Below the pieces are notes generated by a model. The model did not search any database, was not told where the DNA came from, and was given only the letters and a program-made list of their open reading frames with translations. Below are positions 57,658 through 64,000 of a DNA stretch of 64,000 nt, piece after piece (positions within the stretch are counted from its first letter, which is position 1; each line of letters starts with the position of its first letter). Both the position numbers and the translations under genes were made by a program. Origin of the DNA: Mesorhizobium sp. M1E.F.Ca.ET.045.02.1.1 (GTDB lineage: Bacteria > Pseudomonadota > Alphaproteobacteria > Rhizobiales > Rhizobiaceae); the NCBI RefSeq assembly GCF_003952485.1, contig NZ_CP034447.1, positions 434,001 to 498,000 on the forward strand. Reading direction: 5' to 3'.

Positions 57658-57816
57658 CCGCCTGGTGGGGAGTGACGACGGTCGGCGGCGTTCACGCTAT
57701 TGTCACCTCTGAGCTCGGCCCAAAGGCCGCGGCTTCGTCGTAACCATGCGGTCGATGGGGCAGCGCCAAATTGCTTCCTGCTCATCGCGTTGCGATAATA
57801 CAGCGCGCTTATTGCG
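57658..57816. other. Short convergent intergenic region
   Basis: About 160 bases between the convergent MFS and heme-protein genes; no clear terminator hairpin with T run. Confidence 0.4.
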
Positions 57817-58953
57817 TCATCGTGTCCCCGATCTCGGCTTCAATGCCCGGCTACTGGCTGCGGAGGCAGATGGGCGCCGGCGTCCCACCGACGACGATCG
57901 GTCTTTTCTCATGTAGCTGTCGGGGAAACGAGGCAGGTTTTCCGCCAGAACCCGCCAGTCGTCGCGCTCGCGTTCGCCTTCCTTGCGCGCACCGAACAAC
58001 TGGATGATAATCTTGCCGTCGGACCCATATGCTTCGAGCGAGGTGACGTGACTGTCATTGGTCGGCTTGCGCACGGCCCAAACCTCACGGATTTGGTGGG
58101 TCCTGAGATGCAGCCGGAACGTTTCGTCCAGCACATAGATGCACGGCCCGATCTGCTTGACCGACTTGATTAAGCCGGAATGGGTCTGGATAGAACCTCG
58201 GTTGCCGACGAAGCACATGATCGGCAATTCGTCTTCGGCCGCACGCTGGAGCACGGCGCCAACTGCGGCATTGTCGAGCAGCCAAGCGTAATCCTGGCCG
58301 ACCATGCGCAAAGCCTGGCAGCGGCTGAGCTTGAGCGTCTTTAGAAGGTTGACGTCAGTCAGCCGGCTCCAGTGCTCGCGTAGGTCGTCCACCGTGCCGG
58401 CCCAGTCCGCAGTCCTCGCGCCCAGGTCGGCTACTCTCGCCTTAAGCGACATGGTCGGCTCCTGGTTGGCGGATACGAGCTCGGCCACCAGCTTTCGATA
58501 GGCATGAAGGTTGGAGACCGGCCTGAGATGCACCTTATGCACTGCTGCGCCGGTGGCGTCGAAGAATTGCAAACTGCGCTGGATTCCGCCGCGATGGCGC
58601 CTTTCAACAGCGAAACCATACCTCCAAGCCTGCGGGAAGACGCGAAGGTCGAATTCGTCACCAAGGACCATGGCGTGATTGTTGCCGGTTATCACTCTGT
58701 TGAAGACGCCAATCTTTTCGTGCACGGCACCTTGATTGCGGGTCAGCGCCGTCACTTCGCCCACGAATTCGAGGCCCGTCAGAAGGTGATTGACGCGCGG
58801 GTCGATGCGTGCCGCGCCGAAACCGCAATGGGCCGCGACCAGTTCCGCTTCCGAAATGGCCAATTGGGCGGCGAAATCACGCGCGGGAATGTTCGGACAG
58901 ACTTCCCACGCACGCCGGATTTCGTTGGGCGACCGCTTCTTGCGCTGATCCAT
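57817..58953 (-). CDS. hmuS: HmuS/HemS-like heme-handling protein
   Basis: A 378-residue protein with the duplicated HemS/ChuS fold: VTALTRNQGAVHEKIGVFN and the matching second-half IMCFVGNRGSIQTHSG, plus FDATGAAVHKVHLRP and VLDETFRLHLRTHQI. The family binds heme and takes part in heme iron use or degradation. The C-terminal 35 residues are Ser/Arg rich and look non-conserved. No heme receptor or ABC genes are nearby, so it is an isolated member in a nif/fix neighbourhood. Confidence 0.85.
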   Translation of the reverse strand: MDQRKKRSPNEIRRAWEVCPNIPARDFAAQLAISEAELVAAHCGFGAARIDPRVNHLLTGLEFVGEVTALTRNQGAVHEKIGVFNRVITGNNHAMVLGDEFDLRVFPQAWRYGFAVERRHRGGIQRSLQFFDATGAAVHKVHLRPVSNLHAYRKLVAELVSANQEPTMSLKARVADLGARTADWAGTVDDLREHWSRLTDVNLLKTLKLSRCQALRMVGQDYAWLLDNAAVGAVLQRAAEDELPIMCFVGNRGSIQTHSGLIKSVKQIGPCIYVLDETFRLHLRTHQIREVWAVRKPTNDSHVTSLEAYGSDGKIIIQLFGARKEGERERDDWRVLAENLPRFPDSYMRKDRSSSVGRRRPSASAASSRALKPRSGTR

Positions 58954-58957
58954 GTTT

Positions 58958-59189
58958 TTACCCCCGCCCCGTTCTTCTTTTGACGATCGATCGAAAAACG
59001 GGCCTCAGGGGTGTGCACGGCGGACGCGATCGATCGTCAGGCACATGCCAGTCGAATCCTGTCTCCGGGCGGTCAGCGGCCAATCGCCGGTAGAGAGCGA
59101 TTGTTGGGTGGTCGGCGCCAATCGGCCGATCGAGCATTCGGGTACCACCGGCGGTGCTGCTTTCCCACTCAAGGCGGGTCTGATGGATC
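58958..59189 (-). CDS. Possible small protein upstream of hmuS
   Basis: A frame of about 76 codons from ATG 59189 (AAGGAAAG just upstream), ending 5 bases before the hmuS start. It reads MIHQTRLEWESSTAGGTRML and so on. I do not recognise it, and the inverted repeat 58982-59038 lies within it, which argues for caution. Confidence 0.3.
58982..59038. repeat. Perfect 12-base inverted repeat upstream of hmuS
   Basis: GACGATCGATCG (58982-58993) and CGATCGATCGTC (59027-59038) are exact inverted copies 33 bases apart, within 90 bases of the hmuS start codon. It could be an operator or mRNA hairpin. Confidence 0.55.
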
Positions 59190-59370
59190 ATATTGCTTTC
59201 CTTCGTTCTTCGATTGCGAGGGCAACCCAAAGGTGAATCGGCCGGCAATTTTGCCGCCGCAACGAAGGCTTCACAAAAATCGTGCCAGTTGCTCCGCGGC
59301 AAGCTCTGAACATCTTTGGCTCTGTTCATTGCTTTACGCGTGAGTGCATCGCGAACTCAGGCGCCCTTCC

Positions 59371-59498
59371 TGTGACGCGGACGCGACAAACCCGACAGTA
59401 AGTGTCGGTTGTCGGACGTCTCCCCAGCAATCGAGCATAAGAGACGTCGGGATGTCCTACGGTTTTTGACACGTCTTCCCTTTGGCACGGTCCATGCG
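59371..59498 (+). promoter_or_regulatory. Sigma-54 promoter of hesB-nifS-nifW
   Basis: TTGGCACGGTCCATGCG at 59482-59498 matches the -24/-12 consensus with the right spacing, 40 bases before the hesB ATG. The best upstream half-sites, TGT and ACA at 59371-59388, are 12 rather than 10 bases apart, so the activator site is uncertain. CCGACA-N5-TGTCGG just after is a further palindrome. Confidence 0.75.
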
Positions 59499-59539
59499 AG
59501 ATGATCCGCGAAAACGTCGGACCGAGGAGAAATCGAGCC

Positions 59540-59860
59540 ATGATTACGCTCACCGACAACGCTGTTGCCGCCATCAAGGCCGCTCTTTACCGCGCCAGCG
59601 AGCCGGCGGAAGGATTTCGCATCATGGTCCATGCCGGCGGCTGCGCCGGCTTCCAATACTCAATGGGCCTGGAGAGCGTCTCACGTGAGGGCGATGCGAT
59701 CATCGAGCGAGATGGGCTCAAGGTGTTCATGGATAGAGGCTCCCAACCCCATGCCGCCGGCATGACCGTGGACTTCGTCACTGGGCTCGAAACATCCGGC
59801 TTTGTTTTCGATAACCCCAATGCGCGTGAGACGTGCGGCTGCGGCAAGTCCTGCAAATGA
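59540..59860 (+). CDS. HesB/IscA-type iron-sulfur assembly protein
   Basis: A 106-residue A-type carrier. The conserved cysteines are present in HAGGCAGFQY and ETCGCGKSC. ATG 59540 is chosen over 59501 because of the GAGGAG upstream and the family N-terminus MITLTDNAV. It likely passes Fe-S clusters made by NifS to nitrogenase components. It is the first gene after the sigma-54 promoter. Confidence 0.93.
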   Translation: MITLTDNAVAAIKAALYRASEPAEGFRIMVHAGGCAGFQYSMGLESVSREGDAIIERDGLKVFMDRGSQPHAAGMTVDFVTGLETSGFVFDNPNARETCGCGKSCK

Positions 59861-59877
59861 TTGCGAGGGAACAGGCT

Positions 59878-60000
59878 ATGTTCGACTATAGCGACGCCAA
59901 GGAATACTGCGTCGAACCGGTAACCGCCGGCGCTCTGGAACCGGCCGACACGCACTGTCGGCCCGGAACAATTGCGTTCGGTGATGCGCGAAATCGCGAT
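59878..60000 (+). pseudogene. nifU N-terminal remnant
   Basis: The frame begins MFDYSDAKEYCVEPVTAGAL and continues to GTIAFGDA, following the start of NifU (DYS-KVKE-...-NAGA-E-A...GDA). After about 40 residues the similarity ends and the rest up to nifS has no NifU features (no second or third cysteine ligand). So only the first part of the scaffold gene remains between hesB and nifS. Confidence 0.6.
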
Positions 60001-60208
60001 CATCGATCGTTGCCGTGGGCAAGCAAACAAAATTGCCCGAAACAGCTGAATTCCCGGCGGATGCCGCCACCAAAGGGCAATGTCGACAGCGACCGGTCAG
60101 CCAAGCCATCGCTCGCCCGGCCGCCCACCTTACCAGATACGATATGCGCCAGAGGTTCAATGGCCCGCCTACCCTTGAATCATTTCAGCAGTTGAAGGAT
60201 CACTCCCA

Positions 60209-61420
60209 ATGAGCCCTGTCTATCTCGACAACAACGCAACGACGCGGGTTGATCCTGCAGTCGTTGGAGCGATGTTGCCTTTCTTTACGGAGCAATTTGG
60301 CAATCATTCGTCCATGCACGCCTATGGCGCATCGGTTGCTGAAGCCGTGAGAAAGGCGAGGCAACAGTTGCAAGCCCTCATCGGCGCGGGATTCGAGGAC
60401 GAGATCATCTTCACCTCGGGCGGGACTGAAAGCGACAGTACAGCCATCCTTTCGGCGCTGGAGGTGATGCCCGACCGAACGGAAATAGTGACTTCCGCGG
60501 TTGAACATCCGGCCGTTCTGAAGTTGTGCGCGCACCTTGAAAAGACGCGCGGCGTCAAGGTGCACATTATCCCAGTCGATCACCACGGCCGGCTCGACCT
60601 GGACGCCTACAGAACCGCCCTCACCCCACAAGTGGCAATCGTCTCGATAATGTGGGCGAACAATGAGACCGGTACGATCTTTCCCGTGGTTAAGCTTGCC
60701 GATCTAGCCAGGGAAGTCGGCGCGCTTTTCCACACTGATGCAGTGCAGGCGGTCGGAAGGCTTCCGATTGAGCTGAAATCGACCGCGATCGACATGCTGT
60801 CGCTCTCCGCCCACAAGCTGCATGGTCCAAAGGGGATAGGCGCGCTTTATGTAAGACGTGGCGTGCGCTTCTCCTCCATGATCAAGGGTGGGCACCAAGA
60901 GCGCGACCGGCGTGCAGGCACTGAAAACACACCCGGCATAGTCGGACTGGGCATGGCGGCCGAACTCGCCTTGAAATTCATGGACGAGACAAAACGAATA
61001 AAATGGTTGCGCGACCGCCTTGAGAACGGGATCATCCAGCGCATCCCAAACACATCCATCAACGGCGATCCGCAAGAGCGATTGCCAAACACTGCAAACA
61101 TTGGATTCGAAGGTATCGAAGGCGATGCAATCCCAATTGTCTTGAGCCGGCTGGGAATCGCCTGTTCCGCCGGGTCCGCCTGTGCCTCTGGCTCACTGGA
61201 ACCGAGCCATGTTCTGATCGCTATGAACGCGGCATGTGGGGCAGTCCGCTTCTCCTTGTCGCGTGACAACGGCGAAGATGACGTAGACCGCGTGCTTGAG
61301 GTCCTGCCTGCGATCACCGAGAAGCTACGGGCCGTTCCCAGTGCTGGACTGTGCGGGCGAGGTGCAGAACAGCTTCATTCCGGCCCGGGTCCGAGCGGCA
61401 CAATAGCCGACGAGCCGTGA
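60209..61420 (+). CDS. nifS: Cysteine desulfurase NifS
   Basis: A 403-residue PLP enzyme: YLDNNATTRVDP opening, PLP lysine in SAHKLHGPKG, and the catalytic cysteine loop in CSAGSACASGSLEPSH. It releases sulfur from cysteine for Fe-S cluster and nitrogenase cofactor assembly. A C-terminal extension of about 20 residues (GAEQLHSGPGPSG) is not conserved. It follows hesB and the nifU scrap. Confidence 0.95.
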   Translation: MSPVYLDNNATTRVDPAVVGAMLPFFTEQFGNHSSMHAYGASVAEAVRKARQQLQALIGAGFEDEIIFTSGGTESDSTAILSALEVMPDRTEIVTSAVEHPAVLKLCAHLEKTRGVKVHIIPVDHHGRLDLDAYRTALTPQVAIVSIMWANNETGTIFPVVKLADLAREVGALFHTDAVQAVGRLPIELKSTAIDMLSLSAHKLHGPKGIGALYVRRGVRFSSMIKGGHQERDRRAGTENTPGIVGLGMAAELALKFMDETKRIKWLRDRLENGIIQRIPNTSINGDPQERLPNTANIGFEGIEGDAIPIVLSRLGIACSAGSACASGSLEPSHVLIAMNAACGAVRFSLSRDNGEDDVDRVLEVLPAITEKLRAVPSAGLCGRGAEQLHSGPGPSGTIADEP

Positions 61421-61600
61421 GGTCTTCCTCAACGTGACGACCCTGCGCAATGGAGAGCGGTCAAACCCGGGGTCGCCTTCACCACTTCAGAAAAGCTTGA
61501 GATCGCCAAGTCTCTTGCCCAGCCGCCGTGCCAGAGGTCGGCACGCCGTCAGCAATGTCACCAACGCATCGACACCACAATTTCGTGCCGGGAGAATACA

Positions 61601-61978
61601 ATGAACTGCTCCGCTGACAGCCGCCCGATCGATCCCACCGATATCCTGGCGCGACTGAAGGGGCTGTCGGCTGCGGAGGACTTCTTCGCCTGCCTTGGCG
61701 TCTCCTACGACCCGAAAGTGATGAATGTCTCGCGGCTCCATATCATGAAGCGCGTGGGCCAATACCTTGCCGAAGAAGATTTCTCCGGTCTGCCTGACCA
61801 GGTAATCGCCGCGCGGGTACGCGCCAAGCTGGAACGCGCCTACGAAGATTTCGCGACTTCCTCGCCGCTCACGCAACGTGTGTTCAAGGTGCTAAGGGAC
61901 CACGATCCAAACATATGTGCCGCACCTGGCCGCGCCTTCGTCCCTCTCGACTCTGCACTGAAGCGGTTCGGAAAGTAA
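61601..61978 (+). CDS. nifW: Nitrogenase-stabilising protein NifW
   Basis: A 125-residue NifW: ILARLKGLSAAEDFFACLGV, NVSRLHIMKRVGQYL and FKVLRDHDPNICAAPGRAFV fit the family. It is thought to protect or help mature the MoFe protein. It is 180 bases after nifS, a gap with no gene. Confidence 0.92.
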   Translation: MNCSADSRPIDPTDILARLKGLSAAEDFFACLGVSYDPKVMNVSRLHIMKRVGQYLAEEDFSGLPDQVIAARVRAKLERAYEDFATSSPLTQRVFKVLRDHDPNICAAPGRAFVPLDSALKRFGK

Positions 61979-62006
61979 TGAGCCCGACACGGCTGCGGCG
62001 CGACAA

Positions 62007-62109
62007 TGTCGAGAAGTCGACAAATCCAGTCCTCATGACGCCTCCTCGGAAGCAAACGAAGCCACCTTCTGGAATAGAGGCAGGAAGAAGACTTGGCATG
62101 AACGATGCA
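62007..62109 (+). promoter_or_regulatory. NifA/sigma-54 promoter of fixABCX
   Basis: TGT-CGAGAAGTCG-ACA at 62007-62022 is a perfect NifA site and TTGGCATGAACGATGCA at 62093-62109 is a -24/-12 element with correct spacing, placing transcription about 45 bases before the fixA ATG at 62166. Confidence 0.9.
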
Positions 62110-62165
62110 GGCATGAGGTGAACCGCCAAGCACGCATCCGGACTGGGAGCTTAGAGAAATCGCCA

Positions 62166-63017
62166 ATGCACATCGTAATCTGCATCAAGCAGGTGCCGGA
62201 TTCGGCACAGATCCGCGTCCACCCGGTGACGAACACGATCATGCGTCAGGGTGTGCCGACCATCATCAATCCCTACGACCTGTTCGCCCTCGAAGAAGCG
62301 CTCAAACTGCGCGACGTTCATGGTGGCGAGGTTACTGTGCTCACAATGGGTCCGCCCATGGCGGAGGACTCGCTGCGAAAGGCGCTCGGTTACGGTGCTG
62401 ACCGAGCAGTTCTCTTGACGGACCGCTATTTTGCCGGATCCGATACGCTGGCGACCTCCTTTGCTCTTTCGCAAGCAATCGCAAAAATTGGGGAGACTTT
62501 CGGCAGGCCGGACATCGTCTTCACCGGCAAGCAGACGATTGACGGCGATACCGCCCAGGTCGGACCCGGCATAGCCAAGCGCCTGGATCTATCGCAACTT
62601 ACCTATGTCGCGAAGATTGCCTCCATCGATCTCAAAACGCGCGAGATCGAAGTCGCGCGTCGCGCCGAAGGCGGCACCCAGTTGCTGAAGAGCAGACTCC
62701 CTTGCCTCATTACCATGCTGGAAGACACCAACGAAATCCGCCGGGGCTCGCTCCAGCAGGCTCTTTGCGCGGCGCGCAGCCAAGTCGTGAAGTGGACTGC
62801 AGCCGACGCCGGCATTGATGATCTCACCCGGTGCGGTCTGCGTGGCTCGCCGACAGTCGTCAAGCGTGTTTTCGCCCCCACCGCACGGGCAGAAAGCGCG
62901 GCGCAGATCGACACCGCGGAAAAGTGCTTGCAGGACATCGCCGATGAACTCATCGCCAATATCTTAACCCGCCGGCCGGCGCTGGAACATGAGTTGGCCT
63001 TCAACAGCGGCACGTGA
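62166..63017 (+). CDS. fixA: FixA, electron-transfer flavoprotein beta subunit
   Basis: A 283-residue protein: [20 protein letters not shown] opening and the adenosine-binding signature region in [20 protein letters not shown]. With FixB, FixC and FixX it forms an electron-bifurcating complex feeding electrons to nitrogenase. ATG 62166 is preferred over a GTG at 62118, which lies at the predicted transcription start. Confidence 0.95.
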   Translation: MHIVICIKQVPDSAQIRVHPVTNTIMRQGVPTIINPYDLFALEEALKLRDVHGGEVTVLTMGPPMAEDSLRKALGYGADRAVLLTDRYFAGSDTLATSFALSQAIAKIGETFGRPDIVFTGKQTIDGDTAQVGPGIAKRLDLSQLTYVAKIASIDLKTREIEVARRAEGGTQLLKSRLPCLITMLEDTNEIRRGSLQQALCAARSQVVKWTAADAGIDDLTRCGLRGSPTVVKRVFAPTARAESAAQIDTAEKCLQDIADELIANILTRRPALEHELAFNSGT

Positions 63018-63033
63018 CGGCCAGGAGCAGAAA

Positions 63034-64000
63034 ATGTCGACCGCAAGCCAAGCTACCCCTCGCCTCGCCCCCGGCCGTTCCGGTGTAAAGAAAGAACTTC
63101 CCGACCGTTTCAAAGACTACCGGCACGTGTGGGTCTTCCTCGAGCTCGAACGCGGCAATGTGCATCCTGTATCATTCGAACTGCTGGGTGAAGGCCGCAA
63201 ATTAGCCGACAAGCTTGAAGTCCAGCTCGCGGGCGTCGTGCTGGGACCGCCGGGCGAGATGGTCGAGGACGCTGTTGCCGAGGCCTTCGCTTACGGGGCG
63301 GATCTTGTCTACATCGTCGATGCGCCGCCGCTCGCCGACTACCGGAACGAGCCGTTCGCCAAGGCGCTCACGGATCTGGTCAATACCCATAAACCCGAAA
63401 TCCTCCTTCTCGGCGCGACCACACTGGGCAGGGATCTTGCGGGCTCGGTAGCGACGACCCTGCAGACGGGGCTCACGGCCGACTGCACAGAACTTGATGT
63501 AGATTCCGACGGTTCACTCGCCGCGACCCGTCCGACTTTTGGTGGCTCGTTGTTGTGTACGATCTATACACTAAACTACCGGCCGCAAATGGCGACGGTG
63601 CGACCAAGGGTCATGCCTATGCCGCAGCGGGTGGATAAGCCGGTCGGGCGTGTCATGCGGCACAAGCTGTCGCTCGTTGAGGACGATATCGTCACCAAAG
63701 TCCTCGGCTTCCTGCCGGATAACCAGTCGGCAATGGCAAATCTTGCCTATGCGGATGTCGTGGTTGCGGGAGGCCTCGGTCTCGGCGCGGCGGAGAACCT
63801 TCAGCTTGTGAAGAAACTTGCCCGAGCGATCGGCGCCGAGCATGGCTGTTCGCGCCCCTTGGTCCAGAAGGGCTGGATGCCGGCTGATCGGCAGATTGGC
63901 CAAACTGGCAAGACCATTCGACCGAAGCTTTACATCGCGGCCGGAATTTCCGGCGCCATCCAGCACCGAGTTGGGGTCGAGGGGGCCGATCTCATCGTCG
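63034..64000 (+). CDS. fixB: FixB, electron-transfer flavoprotein alpha subunit (cut by window end)
   Basis: The first 322 residues of FixB. AGGAG lies upstream of ATG 63034, 16 bases after fixA. The FAD-binding C-terminal region is visible: [54 protein letters not shown]. The stop codon lies beyond the window; fixC and fixX are expected next. Confidence 0.95.
   Translation, partial: MSTASQATPRLAPGRSGVKKELPDRFKDYRHVWVFLELERGNVHPVSFELLGEGRKLADKLEVQLAGVVLGPPGEMVEDAVAEAFAYGADLVYIVDAPPLADYRNEPFAKALTDLVNTHKPEILLLGATTLGRDLAGSVATTLQTGLTADCTELDVDSDGSLAATRPTFGGSLLCTIYTLNYRPQMATVRPRVMPMPQRVDKPVGRVMRHKLSLVEDDIVTKVLGFLPDNQSAMANLAYADVVVAGGLGLGAAENLQLVKKLARAIGAEHGCSRPLVQKGWMPADRQIGQTGKTIRPKLYIAAGISGAIQHRVGVEGADLIV

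Overview
The window looks like part of a symbiosis island of a Mesorhizobium-type rhizobium. The evidence is a full minus-strand nifHDKENX block (37.8 to 30.3 kb), a plus-strand hesB-nifS-nifW-fixAB block (59.5 kb to the right edge), rpoN2 behind a peroxiredoxin gene, nifQ, and an ACC deaminase gene (acdS). These are interleaved with insertion-sequence scraps and decayed genes. No rRNA, tRNA or CRISPR was seen. The species is inferred from gene content only.

Layout from left to right. 0-2.6 kb: a large serine recombinase with an IS66 scrap. 2.85-10.0 kb: a tight minus-strand operon (class III aminotransferase, 2OG-Fe(II) oxygenase, threonine-kinase-like GHMP kinase, cysteine-synthase-fold PLP enzyme, ATP-grasp/argininosuccinate-lyase fusion). 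It reads as a biosynthetic cluster for a diamino-acid-containing small molecule and is the most novel system here. 11-16 kb: a radical SAM protein, a LuxR solo and an ABC exporter, among fragments of acdS, queC, GDP-mannose dehydratase and IS256. 16.5-20.9 kb: acdS, then a minus-strand operon (thioredoxin-TPR protein, NifX-associated protein, CCE_0567-like protein, nif ferredoxin, SyrA-like exopolysaccharide repressor) behind a NifA/sigma-54 promoter. 22-29.7 kb: acetoacetate decarboxylase with a broken dehydrogenase, an orotate phosphoribosyltransferase, an N-hydroxylase, a universal stress protein and a divergent response regulator.

29.8-37.8 kb: nifX-associated gene, nifX, N, E, K, D, H. 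38.3-39.4 kb: a toxin-antitoxin pair in which a Phd/YefM domain is fused to an MNT nucleotidyltransferase, followed by a HEPN protein. 39.9-41.7 kb: queE-queD-queC. 42-46.3 kb: IS630 remnant, luciferase-like monooxygenase, HisC-like aminotransferase, wrecked asparagine synthetase. 46.9-49.3 kb: peroxiredoxin-rpoN2 behind a NifA/sigma-54 promoter. 49.3-55.2 kb: a minus-strand NifA/sigma-54 operon of P450, ferredoxin-SnoaL fusion, double SDR, luciferase-like monooxygenase and nifQ. 56.4-59 kb: MFS exporter and a HmuS-like heme protein. 59.5-64 kb: hesB, nifU scrap, nifS, nifW, fixA, fixB (cut by the window).

Working model: NifA plus sigma-54 (supplied by rpoN2) switches on several transcription units in bacteroids. 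Promoters with the GG-N10-GC spacing are readable before the thioredoxin operon, acetoacetate decarboxylase, asnB remnant, peroxiredoxin-rpoN2, P450 operon, hesB-nifS and fixAB, and less clearly before nifH. Most have a TGT-N10-ACA site upstream. Because TGT-N10-ACA is expected roughly 16 times by chance in 64 kb, I trust these sites only when paired with a -24/-12 element. The 2.85-10 kb cluster shows no such pair, so its regulation is unknown.
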